Origin: Alopecurus myosuroides
Lineage: Eukaryota; Streptophyta; Magnoliopsida; Poales; Poaceae
DNA: 64,000 nt
Assembly (NCBI GenBank): GCA_028641055.1
Contig: CM054063.1
Coordinates: 41,797,304-41,861,303, forward strand
Direction of reading: 5' to 3'
The notes below the pieces were generated by a model, which had not been told where the DNA came from, made no database searches, and worked only from the letters and a program-made list of their open reading frames with translations. The position numbers and the translations under genes were made by a program. Positions within the stretch are counted from its first letter, which is position 1. Every line of letters begins with the position of its first letter. This document shows positions 1 through 11,794 of the stretch, one piece after another.

Positions 1-1030
1 CTTGTTGAATATTATTCCAAGGTCTAAATTAAGGAAGAGGTGAAACACTTAATAAATTTCCCTAAAAGATTATCAGGAAAAAGAGGCATTCTTAGATGCT
101 TCACCAAAATATTATCAAATGTTTTTCCAACCTTGAAAGATTAAAAACAAAAGTATTGGAGAGCTTTGACTTGATATCTCCAGTCACATAAAGATTTTGG
201 CAAAGCATTATTAAGAAAAAATGCCAAGTGCTTTATTAAATTGAACTTTCAATATTTCCAGAAACAGGAAACTCAAACAAGTTACTATTGGAAACTTTCT
301 TCAAAGGATCTGAAATTGATACCAGTGCTTCCTTATATCAAATAAGGAACACACACAAGAGGATACCAAAAATTGAATCCATTAAAGTCCTGAAAACATG
401 ATTTTTCTCCACAGCAACATTTGGAATTTTGAACAAGTTTGTTCTACAAACTTTTTCAAAATACCATGAAATAAATACCACATGCTCTATATCTCAAATA
501 AGGATGAAACCAAAAGGGCACACGTTTTTGAATATTTTATGTTGCCAAAAACCCCTGTTTTCTAAACATCACCTTTTTGAAATTTGAACAAGTTTGTTCT
601 ATGAAATAACTCAAAATGACTTGAATTTTCTACCACACAAGGAACACACCAAGTAAGGAATGTGTGACAAAAATTATCATTTTTGGAAGCTCCTAAGTAG
701 TCTAATAAATTCAATGTCCATTTATGTCAAAATTGAAATTTGAACAACTTTGAACTATTAAGTTGATCCAATTGAGCCAATTTTCACATATGTTGTGCAT
801 CTCAACTAATAAGAATTTTGGTTAAAAGTATTTCTAATTATGACTTTGCTTGCCTAGTGAAAACAACATTTTTCAGAGAGGAAAAGGGTGTCTTTGTAAT
901 TTCCAGAAAATAGCTAGGGACCTGTTTGTGAGCTGAGTCACCTTGTCCTTCTTCTTCCTGTAGCTGCAGTGGAAGGCATGGCTGCCCATGCTCCATGCCT
1001 TCGAATGGAAGCTTTCTTGGTGGATAAAAA
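1..1030. other. AT-rich unclassified background, no gene seen
   Basis: This stretch is strongly AT-rich. It contains several degenerate copies of a phrase resembling 'gaacaagtttgttcta' (near 425, 590 and 730), typical of non-coding parts of grass repeats. No open frame of useful length or recognisable protein is present. It is contiguous with 1031-2732 and, across the copia insertion, with 13449-15711, so it is probably part of an older non-coding element or its long untranslated region. I cannot assign a family. Confidence 0.5.
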
Positions 1031-1130
1031 CCCCCCATGTGCACCCTACCTGCCCCCTCTCTCTTCCCCTCGAAGTTTCTCTCTCTCTGCTAATTTTTTT
1101 TCCAACCCGAAACCCTAGCCGAGGACCTCG
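1022..1130 (+). promoter_or_regulatory. Possible TATA promoter and CT-rich leader
   Basis: A TATA-like 'ggataaaaac' at about 1022-1031 is followed by a C/T-rich tract (about 1045-1100) and then 'aaaccctagccg', a composition common just downstream of plant transcription starts and in LTR R/U5 regions. The GC-rich region to about 1960 follows. No convincing protein starts here. An LTR-like or retro-pseudogene promoter is more likely than a host gene. Confidence 0.3.
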
Positions 1131-1242
1131 CCGTCGATTCGGCCGTTTCAGAGCTCACCGGCGGCCGCCATGGGCCTCATCCTCTCCGCTTCATCGTGCT
1201 GAGCGTCTGTGCAAAAGGAATCGTGACGGGATGCCTCGAGGA

Positions 1243-1624
1243 GCCCGCGCCGTCCAGTCTTCTTCCTCAGGTCCGGCGAGCTCCGACGGTAGATCGCCGT
1301 CGACTCGCGCCCCCTCCGTCCTCGCCGTGTGTCCCCGCGCGTCTAGGGTGAGCATGCACACCTCGACGTCCCTTTTCCCCTCTCGCTTGCTCTCTGGATC
1401 GTCGCCGCGTCGTGCTCGCATTTCGGCCGCCGCGCCCGCGCCGTCCAGTCTTCTTCCTCAGGTCCGGCGAGCTCCGACGGTAGATCGCCGTCGACTCGCG
1501 CCCCCTCCGTCCTCGCCGTGTGTCCCCGCGCGTCTAGGGTGAGCATGCACACCTCGACGTCCCTTTTCCCCTCTCGCTTGCTCTCTGGATCGTCGCCGCG
1601 TCGTGCTCGCATTTCGGCCGCCGC
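1243..1624. repeat. Perfect 191-bp tandem duplication
   Basis: The 191-bp unit at 1243-1433 is repeated immediately at 1434-1624. I found no mismatch between the copies. The unit is GC-rich and contains the phrases 'gtccggcgagctccgacgg' and 'gtctagggtgagcatgcac'. The duplication makes overlapping open frames on both strands (identical 76- and 89-residue minus-strand starts), which I regard as artefacts. Perfect identity implies a recent slippage or unequal-exchange event, or an assembly duplication. Confidence 0.9.
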
Positions 1625-2732
1625 GCTGCGTCGTTGCTGGTTGCTCTCTGGTGGCTCCCCGGAAGTGGCGCTGCCCCTAGATGGTTGCCCGTGTCGTGGG
1701 CAACATGTGGGTAAGTTTTAATAGCTAAGTGGTGGCCGGATTCGCCGTATACGACCTCGCCGGAGTTCCTCCCGCCGGCGGGTGACGCGGGGTGGCGTCA
1801 GCGTCGCCTTGACCGCGCGGGAGCGGTCAAACCTGCACGTGGGTCGCGCTTGCCTGTGTGGCTGCCACCGTGGCCGCCTGGCCCGCTGGTCAGCGACAGC
1901 GGCTGGATCTTGCCGCAGTGAAAAATGTTCTGGCCAGCCCAATAGTGGATCTAGCCCATCCATAGTTCATTTTCCATTTAAATGTTTCCAGAGAAGGTAC
2001 ATGTTTACTTTTGGCCATAAAAGCTAACCTAAAAGATGAATTTGACCAAGATAAAATTCACAGTTGTAAAGCAACTAAATCTAAACCATCTCCAATTTGT
2101 AGATCTACTTTTGGACTTATACATTAGACATGAAAAATGTTTTGGCAACTGGTACGAGAAACAGCAAAATGAGCACCATTTTAAATCGACAACTCAGAAT
2201 GAGGTGTATACAATTGCATTGGAAAGACCTTGAAATTTCCTAACAGGAGCAATTAACTTTGCTTCCAAATTCCTAGTATTTTTGAAATGGCATGCAATTT
2301 GGTAAAACACCAGAGAGCATTTTGGTGATTTTTATAAAATCATTAAAATGATTTTTGATGCAAACTCAATTGGATGGTCTTGTATATGTTTAGGTCTATC
2401 CAAACCTAGCTGGGTTTAATTTTTAGAGAATCGTAGAAAATTTGGTGGACAGATCTTTAATTTGCATGTTTCTGCCATTTTGGCATTTTAGGTATTTAAT
2501 TTGAGTGATCATATTTTTGTGTTGCAATGTTATTTTCTAGCATGTACAAGTTATGTGCACTTGTTTTCTAAGGGTTACTTAGCTATTTTAGCATGTTATA
2601 TTGTGTGGACTTGAGTTGAGAAGAAATACGATTTATGATAGTATCATATGTTTTATCTCTAGTTTATACTTGCATAGCTTTTTGAGTGATGAATTGATGT
2701 GCAAGCACTTGGATTGTTGTGTTGATAGATTG
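1625..2732. other. Unclassified background left of copia insertion
   Basis: GC-rich to about 1930, then AT-rich. No recognisable coding sequence. It ends in the 5-bp target site gattg (2728-2732) that recurs at 13449-13453 on the far side of the copia element, so this sequence was originally joined to 13449 onward. Confidence 0.5.
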
Positions 2733-4386
2733 TGAAGGGTTCGTTGCATAGAAAACAAAAAATTTCCTACGCGAGAGACACCCGAAAGGCCAAGATCTAA
2801 TCTAGGAGACGAAGTGCAACGGGCAACGAGAGGGTTAAGGAGAACACATACCCTCGAAGACTCAAAGTGGTACGAGATCAAATCTCGTTGTTGGCGTAGT
2901 CGTACTCACACCGATCCCGATAGCGAGAAGATGAGCACCGCAATCCGGCGGTGCATCCGTGATTGGTCACACGTACGGTTGATGACGACCTCCGTTCCCT
3001 CGTTCCAGCGGGGCGCGGAAGTAGAGGATCCCTCGGAACTGCAGCAGCACGACGGCGTGGTGGTGAAGAAGAATCCCACGGTCAGGGCTTCGCCAAGCCG
3101 GAGACCATGGAATGGAGCAGCGGGTGGAGGGAAATGGAAGTGGACAAGTGTGTGGAGGAGGGAGAGCTCTCACCCTCCTTTTATAGGAGAGGGGGGAGGC
3201 AGCCCAAGGGGGGTGCGGCCAGCCCATGGGGGTGCCCCCACCTCTTCCCTCATCATGTGAGTGGACACTCCACTCACCTCCACTCATTTTCCCATTATTT
3301 CCCACTTGGAAAATCCAAAGGTTTTCTTTTAATAAATAAATAAAACCTTTTTTATTTATTTATTTCAGCATTTGTTAATTCTATTAACAAACTTTTGCAT
3401 ATAGCACCTCGAATGATTTGTTAATTCTATTAATAACCATTCGACGAAAAACCCCTTGAACTATTTCAATTTTCCCCGAAACAATTTCGGTGCTGCCCAA
3501 AATATTCTTCGATATTCCGTATCCTCTCAAACGCGTCATCGAACCTTAAGTGTGTCACCCTACGGTTCGCGAATAAGATAGACATGATCGAGACTCCTCT
3601 CCGATCAATAATCAACAGCGGGATCTGGAGATCCGTGAAGACTCCTATATATTCAACGATGACTCTCGTGATCGTGTGAACCAACAACGCCGTGAACTAT
3701 TCCCTTTGTCTCGCGATATTTTACTTGTCCGAGATTCGATCATTGGTATCAACCATACCTTTGTTCAATCTCGTTACCGACAAGTACTCTTTTCTCGTTC
3801 CCGTGATATAACATCCTTGTGATCATATCACGTGCTTGCAAGCGGTTTCGATGTGATATCACCGAGAGGGCCCAGAGTATATCTCTCCGTCATTTGGATG
3901 GACAAATCCCACTCTTGATCCATGATCCTCAACTAATACTTTCCGAATACTCAACGACACCTTTATAGTCACCCTGTTACGGTGTGACGTTTGATGCCAT
4001 CAAAGCACTTTTCCGGTATCAGTGATTGACATGATCTCATGGTCTAAGGAATAAGTTACTTCGTGTGTTTGATATAACAATGTAAACTAAATGACTTGAT
4101 CGCATTGCTATATTCTCTTTGGGTATATGTTCATCACATCATTCTTCTAATGACATGACCCCGTTATTAATAACATCCAATGTTCATGATCAGGAAACCT
4201 TGATCATCTATTAATCAACGAGCTAGTTAAAAGAGAGGCTTTACTAGGAACCATTGTTTGTTTATTAAGCACACATGTATCAACGTTTCCGGTTAATACA
4301 ATTCTAGCATGAGAAATAAACATTCATCATAAACAGGAATAAGATAATAACCATTTTATTATTGCCTCTCGGGCATATTCCCTTCA
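2733..4386 (-). repeat. Copia 3' LTR (left copy)
   Basis: 1,654 bp, TG...CA ends with the short inverted repeat TGAAGGG/CCCTTCA. It is about 99% identical to the right copy; differences include a cluster near 3044-3054, and single-base or indel changes near 2768, 3349, 3384 and 3760. Open frames inside (for example 2814-3260 and 2967-3305) recur in the other LTR and are not genes. Confidence 0.93.
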
Positions 4387-5409
4387 GTCTCCCACTTGCA
4401 CTAGAGTCAATATTCTAGTCTGTGAGCACTTAACACATATGGCGTTCCAGTGTTATTACCATGCTTCGCATGTGGTAAACTTTATCAAAAAGATCTGAAC
4501 TGTTCAGGTCCTTATTGTATTTGCATGTTCTTTGCGTCTACACGCATCACTCATTCTCTAATGAGATGGCTTTGTATATATATGGTCAATCGGTGAAAAC
4601 TTAAATCCTCAGCTTAAACTGATGTCACTAACATTGTGAAAATGTAGCTTCATAGTGTTAGCATTCTTGGAAATTCACAAAGTTCCGGCGATACCTTAAT
4701 TCCTCAGCTTAAACTGATGTTACTAACATTGTGAAAATGTAGCTTCAAAGTTTCAGCATTCTTGGAAATTCACCAAGTTCAATAAAGAACTCCTTGACAC
4801 AAAATACGCTTATTATCAGTTGTCAACACAACGATATACTTTAGCCTTTGTTGTAGTATCTCTCACAATATTTTAATTTTGAAGCTCTTTCAAATCCAGC
4901 ATGGAACTTTCTTCCATCCTATTGTGCTACCCTTCATCACACATTTTAATTGAGATAAAACTTCTTGAATAAATGACAAGACTATTAGTGTAACATATTA
5001 CAACTAATATTTTGTCATTACTACATGGGAAAACATATCCTTAGCATTTCTAAAATGACACAAGGATCTCTCCACTGTTGTCTAATCATCATATGAATTA
5101 TCCTGCTATAACATATTATAGCATAGGACTCATCTGGTTGTGTACATAGCATGGAAACATGACTTGGAAATCTTAATTTCAATGATGCTCATCATGTGTC
5201 AAAACACATGAATCTTGCTCAATTATTTTCCATGTGACAAGAACTCCTTCTTATCATTTTTATATTGACTTACTTCAATATTTCATCTATGTAATTTGGC
5301 TTCAATCATATCAGGCGCTTCAATCCATCTTTTATAGATATCGAAGCCCAATATCTTCTAAGCCTTTCATCAATATGAAATCGAAAATCTTAACCGTGTT
5401 AATTTAAAA

Positions 5410-5480
5410 TAGATATTTTCCAATCAACCATATGTCATCTACATAAAGTATTGGAAATATGTCATAGCGCTCCCACTTAA
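5410..5480 (-). pseudogene. Relic of copia reverse transcriptase
   Basis: Reading the minus strand gives ILYVDDIWLIG, with the YVDD catalytic box encoded at 5434-5445. Immediately downstream on the same strand (toward lower coordinates), fragments such as ILGFDIYK recall the conserved copia block after YVDD, broken by stops and frameshifts. This supports the Ty1/copia call and the minus orientation. The remaining internal region (4387-9383) gives no continuous gag, integrase or RNase H frame, so the element cannot make its own enzymes. Confidence 0.7.
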
Positions 5481-8400
5481 TTTCTTGTAACTTTACAAGC
5501 ATCTTTATCGTTCATGATGGAATCAAACTCTTTTGATAACTTCATTAAGGTAAAGATTTCAACTTCGTTATGCTCACTTCAACCATTGAAGTGTGCATAC
5601 CTTTCTAGCAACCTTTTGAATTTTACAAAAATATCAGACTGTGTCAAGTACACATCCTTGATCAAACTTCCTTGAGAGGAGAGTTGGTTTTGTTATTCAA
5701 CTTACATATCATAATATGTAATCTTTTGCTAGAACTATCCGCAAAGACTAAGCATCACTACCGAAGATCAAAATCTTGTAGTAGTGAACTCTTTGAACTT
5801 CGTCGAAAACAATTTTTCGATAAGTACAACTTTCAAAGGATGTAAAATCCATGTCTTTGTCGCTATATAGACCCTTTTGCTATCGTTAGGCATCATGCCT
5901 ATCGAAAACACTACCAAGTCACATACTTGATATTCATACAAGGATACTATGGCGGATATAATGACTCATAGTCAATTTTACGAAGTCAGGGCCCATCATT
6001 TGCTTCCTTTATAAGGTCCAGGTCCTTTTGTTGTCAAAACAACACTTTACACTTAAACCACAACTTGTTCTAAGTACAAAGTTTTTGGACTTTACTGGTA
6101 CAGTTTGCAAACTCATTTGAAGTATCTACAACATTTGTAGTGTCTTCTACTTAGTCAAAATAGTAAACCCCGGAACAACTTCCAGTGCTGCGCTACTCTT
6201 GACATGATAACGAAGATTCTCTAATCTCGTTGAGTTAGTACTGTGCTCCCACTCACTTGTTTCGCAAGAGCTACTTTCTCGAGAAATCAACCCTTTCTGA
6301 CAAACAACATTTGTCTTTTGGTTCGGTGATAGGAGAAATACCCAATGTTTTAATTGGGATAACCTTATAAACATATATTTATCCTATTTTGGTTGTAAAC
6401 ATTTTACACATGCTATGCATACCAAAACTTTAGAAAGTGACAATTCGGGTCACTACCCAAACCATATCTTATATGTTGTCAATTTCAGCGGATCATGATG
6501 GTGCTCTTTTCAGTGGAAAAAACGGTTGTCACTAATGTATAAACTACAAAATTATAATGGCATTTTTATTAATCTTACCATGTCAAACAAGGTTTGATTT
6601 TTGTCTCTTGAATACTCCAAACTAATGTGGGATATTCGAGAAGTATAAGTTGTAGAACAATTCTCCAACTTCTCAGATGTTTTGCTAAACTTGTAACTCA
6701 AAATTTATTCTTTATGATCGAATCACAAATACTTGATTATCTTGTTACAATGATTTTTACTTCATATTAACAACCTTTTGAACCAATTCAAAATGTCAAA
6801 CTCCGTTCCCTTTAAATAGATATACTCACATATCTACTCAAATCGTCGACAGAATTTAATGAAGGAAAAAATTAATCCACCATACATGACTACACATAAT
6901 GGACTATATACATCAATATGTATAATCTCCACTAAATTAGTCGTCCATTCTACTTTGGCCTATGAACGGAATTCTAGTCATCTTTTGGAAGAGGTCTCAC
7001 AAGCGTCAATTTATTCAAAATAAAAATGACTCCGGAAGTCCATCAATATGGAGTTCCTTCATATTTTCCTTTCCGATATGAACTAAAATGGTGCTGTCAC
7101 AATTTAAGTGAAACTCTTTCACGTCTTGCAACGTTTAGCATTTAGTTTTATAGATGTTTACTTTACCAACATGATTTATATTAACATATCCATCAATTAT
7201 GGAATATGGTCATAGTTTGAACAATCTCATTTGTTCTCACAAAAAAACTAGAACAAAATAACAACTTATTAAGTTCTTCAAATAAATATTGACTGTTTGG
7301 TTCGATACGACAATGAACACAATAACACATTATTTATATTCTTGTCATAATCGATTCCACATCTATTACTAGTTTCTTTTAGGCCCTTGTATTTCTTGCA
7401 TTGCGTTGCTTTGTATGACAACGCATACCAACCAATGTGGTATCAAAATACCCAAAAATACTTTGTCAACTAGTAATACATCTATAACTTGTATATCAAG
7501 CATATACTCCTGAGCTGGACATTCCAGTTATCTTCTTTTTCTGCCATATATCCTTTTGTAATTCTATTTTCAATATTCCCTTTCCTTTATAGAAGAATCA
7601 TTCAACATCAAACAATGCTAGTCTTACTAGCTCATTTTCTTTGACGTGTTAGTCATATACTATCACCCATTGAGTCATACTTTGAGTTTGATTGTTCTAC
7701 TAATATCACCATATTAATAATATTCTTCTAGATTCCACTCTTAGCAATCTCCAAGTAAGGTAAACGACTTTACACATACTTTTAATCCATCACATCATAA
7801 CAATTTTATGATTAAGCTACTATAGCTCGAAGGAAGGAATTTTAGTGGATAATTTTTAGCGCCCAACTTCTTGGAATATTCAAACTCCTAGCGTCTTCAA
7901 TCATTGCATATATTCAGATAATATAAGCAAACATTGTCACGCTAAATTTGCATATATTCAGATAATATAAACAAACATTGTCACGCTAAATTATACTCAG
8001 TCATGTTGCCACAAATACGTTTCTAGATATCAATATATCTTTCACTTGATTGTTTCTGAAAACAACTCTTTTCAGTTCCTAAATCACCTTGATCAAAAAA
8101 ACATTATTTTGAAGATAAAGTAATAAGGAAACAACCATGACTCTGGATTCTAAGTAGGAATTGGTTGCTCTTTAGATCAATCAATCATTAACCATATGGA
8201 GCTAGGTAGGAAATACGAAAATTATACAATAGGACTCAATTTTAAATTTCACTAATACGATACCAATCTTAAATGGTATTTACCAGATCATAACAGTTAT
8301 ATCTCAATTAACAATCTAAGTGTAAGGTAGTTATGTGGATGCCAATGACTACTACAAGTTGTGCAAATTCACTTTGATTTGTTGTTCATGATAAATAAGT

Positions 8401-9383
8401 TCAAGTTAATTCAAAATTAAGCCATGAACTCCCACTCAAAAACAACATCCCTCTTAGTCGTCTTTAGTGATTACACGAACCAAATTCACTACACCAAAAC
8501 CGATCATCACGTGAGATGATGTAGCTTCAAAGGCGAACATCGACATGTTCATCATATCATCCATATGACTCATGCTTTACCTTTCGGTTACGTGTTCCGA
8601 GGCCATGTCTGTACATGCTAGGCTCGCCAAGTAGAACCGTAGTATTACGTGTGTTTCAAGGCCATGTCTGTACATGCTAGGCTTGAAAACACCCGTTGTA
8701 TGCGAACGTTGAGTCTATCACACCCGATCATCACGTGGTGTCTCGAAACGACGAACTTTCTTAACGGTGCATACTTAAGGAAGAACACATTATTATCTTG
8801 ATATTAAGTGAGAGGGATCATCTTATAATGCTACCGTCACTATCTAAGCAAAACAAGATGCATAAAAAGGATTAACATCACAAACGTCACATGAAAGGAT
8901 AACGTGATATGATATGGTCCTCCTTGCACTTGATCCCCATCATGTGCATCATGGTATGATCTCCATCATTCCACCGGCGTGGTACCAAGTACCATGGTAC
9001 CCAATCTTGATTGTCCATCAAGAAGAAGACAATCATATGGATACCTTCCGGTATATCAATAATTTACAAAATAGATCATCTCATAATCAAATTTGTAATA
9101 TTGACCATATCACATCACATGCCCAGCAAAAACTAGTTAGACGCCTCTAAATTCTTTTTGCATATTTTACGTGGCTTAGGGCTTTCGATGATAGAACCGT
9201 TCATAACTACGAACATCAACCACAACGTTGATAAACACATTTTTAGCAACCCTTCGTAGATTAGATCTTAACTATAGTAGGAGAAACAGACACCCCCTCA
9301 GTCACAAGTGAGACAATTCTCGCGTACATGGTACATGTAAACTTAGTCCGGGGCAGCTTCATCCTACTATGCCACTAAGATCA

Positions 9384-11692
9384 TCTATACCTAATAATAA
9401 AGGCGTTAAGGCTTCCTTGGTTTGGTTTGGTTTGGTAGGTCATTGAAACTACCCCTAAAGTTGCACAAAAATTACTAATTGTGCCATTGGTAAGTTACCT
9501 ACCGCATCGTTTCCTACTCCATGGTTAATTCAATCGCCAAAAGTCCCGGTTTCCCCGTTGGCTACGTGGTTGGATCAGAGTCCGATCCCAAAAAACGATA
9601 TGTCTGCATCACGTTTCAATATGTCTGTCGTTTGTCCCGAAACCTAGTCAACTCTTCACGTGATGGGACAATGGCCGCTCTCATCGGCAGTCCCCCGTGA
9701 CCGTGTCGTGCTTGAACGTGGTGGAGAACACAAGCTGCAGTTATATCATGGAGAGCACGACGTGGGCACCGAACGAGAGGTAATGTTTACCAGCAGTACA
9801 GGTCCTCCCCGCCAAGCTTCTCGGCAACCGGAACGAGCTCCACGAGAAACAGATCGAGCACTCCGTCGACCAGATCAATCGCCTGACTGTCGGATCGAGC
9901 TCTCTAGCGAACGATCTCCATTACCGGATGTTGCTTTGAGGCAGGGGCAAGCTCTGCAATCAACCCCCATGACCGGCTGTTGCCATGGGCGAGCTCCCGC
10001 GGGAACGATCTTTGCGAAGCAAAATCCACAATCTGAATTGATGGACCTCCGATTTGTTGGGAAGGAATTTTTCCGTGGGCTACGAAGAGAGAGAGAATCG
10101 GAGGGGCTGCAAAAACATACAAAGTTCAAGGGGAAGGAGACGATGGGTCAACGAAATCTACCAGGATGGGGACCCACTCGACTGGCCTGTTATCCTTCAC
10201 TTCCAGAACACGGTCCTTGATCCGTGCCGAGGACACCGGCCTGACGGACGAGAAGTCGTGAAGTAGTTGCTTGACAGCCTGAGGTTGACGAGGCAGCCAG
10301 CCAGGACCGTGAAGTTGCAGAGCGCGTCAAGGACCTACCCGTAGAGTTTTGAATCGGCCCCAGCCATCGAGTATAATCCGACGACCACGACGAGGTAGTT
10401 CCTTGTGAGATGACGCACACTTCAATCCCGACCGGATGCACACGTTCTGTAAGCCATGGAGCCAACCTAGCACTTTGATCGATTTCCAAGCACTCGCGAA
10501 GCTGATCTTCCGAAAGCCGATTCCAGCAAGTCCGTGATACTGATGCTGAGTGGGGTGGGCGACCCTGCGCTCGGCCAGTGATTCCGGCAAGTCCGTGCTA
10601 CAGGTTCGGTCCAGCGGGTCACCGGGCCGGACCGGACCCATTGCATCTTGAGCACTGGCCAACGGCTGCGTGTACTTTCTTATGGACGACGAGACTCGAT
10701 AGCGAGGCGTTTTGGTGCTTGACACGCCAACGGTTGCGTGTAGAGGGTGATGAACGACGAGAACAAGGCATACCTCCTGGTGCTCGACTGCTTGACAGCA
10801 TGAGGGAGCAGTAGGACGGAAACATGTGTGTCAACAAGAGCAGGAACAGAGAGCTTTGGATCGTCTCGACAGGAACAAGAGCACCGAAGGAAGATGGGAA
10901 AGGGAGGAGGTCAGGTACTTGACCAGGTTGCAGTCACGGATGTGGTTTAGCTGTTTAATTTCAGTTTGTGTAGTGCTATTGGTTGAGGTCGGTGAGGGTC
11001 GCCGCAGGCGTGCTAGGTGCTCGACAAAACTTCAGAGTTTACATATTGTCTTGAGTCAGTTGGTAAATGAACGTAGCCTAGGCACGATGTATTGATGGAT
11101 GAGTGTGTTTGAGTTTGTAATTTAAAAAAAATCAATTACATGTTGCCACTAGCACAAATGTTTGGAGTGGATATAACAGAAAAAATATAGATTAATATAA
11201 TTGGTGAATTGAGGTTAGCATCAACGTTTTTCAACAATAAGTTTACATTTTTATTTCTCTTCAGATCTAATGCACGAGTATGTTTATCTTTTCTTGACTA
11301 AAAGGGAGAGACGACAACCACGTTGGGTAAGTATATTTTTAGATGGTTGGTGGACAGCGGCAATGAAGGGGAAACACGATACGTGGTGGCGCATACAACG
11401 AATCCGTACATAATTAAGATGGGAACAACAACGAAAATTGGGGAGCATAGAGCGGCTAGGAGATTTCTCCAAGGGTCATGTTGCCAATTTTATTTTAGGC
11501 ATTCTAGGGTCCGGTGATTTTCTCGTCGGTTTCGTGGAAAAATTGGTCTAGAATAAATAGTAAGACAGAGAACCAAGCAAGTTTTTCGATCCCATTCCCG
11601 AACATTTGGATCTGTCTGGTTTTGCTGGACAAACCAGGGATATTTAAGTTAATTTTTAATCTCCCGTTGCAACGCACGGGCATGTTTGCTAG
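9384..11692 (+). mobile_element. Grass-type Helitron inside the copia element
   Basis: The left end is TCTATACC preceded by A (9383). The right end is CTAG (11689-11692) followed by T (11693), which is the expected A/T insertion site with TC...CTRR ends and no target duplication. A hairpin-capable CCCGT...ACGGG (11663-11680) lies about 8 bases before the terminal CTAG, as in Helitrons. Removing it rejoins the AT-rich copia leader. No Rep/helicase gene is seen, so it is non-autonomous. Its interior is much more GC-rich (about 9650-10850) than the surrounding copia sequence. Confidence 0.82.
9650..10850. pseudogene. GC-rich Helitron cargo, possible captured gene pieces
   Basis: This interior segment has mixed open frames of 60-190 codons on both strands, none complete. 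On the minus strand near 10200-10430 a hydrophobic stretch (NYLVVVVGLYSMAGADSKLYG, then a stop, then LDALCNFTVLAGCLVNL) looks like a piece of a membrane-protein exon, but I do not recognise the family. Short repeated phrases ('gtgatactgatgctgag', 'attccggcaagtccgtg') suggest internal duplication. It could equally be old intergenic DNA carried along. Confidence 0.35.
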
Positions 11693-11780
11693 TAAAATAC
11701 TCAAGGAGGCAATAACATGATCATCAACGCCCACATACACCTATGTGTTCTACCCGTACAAAACATCTACGCATAGATCC

Positions 11781-11794
11781 GGCTCTGATACCAC
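11781..11794 (-). other. Copia primer-binding site (initiator tRNA-Met)
   Basis: On the minus strand the sequence next to the LTR reads TGGTATCAGAGCC, the standard copia site complementary to the 3' end of initiator tRNA-Met. It is separated from the LTR (starting at 11795) by one or two bases. It fixes the right-hand LTR as the 5' LTR and the element as minus-strand. Confidence 0.9.

Noticed and set aside
988..1542. 184-codon open frame in the GC-rich block
   Set aside because: Arg/Ser/Pro-rich product, overlaps the 191-bp tandem duplication and has no domain; chance frame in GC-rich DNA.
2814..3260. 148-codon frame repeated at 11876-12322
   Set aside because: It is in both copia LTRs and is a by-product of LTR duplication, not a gene.
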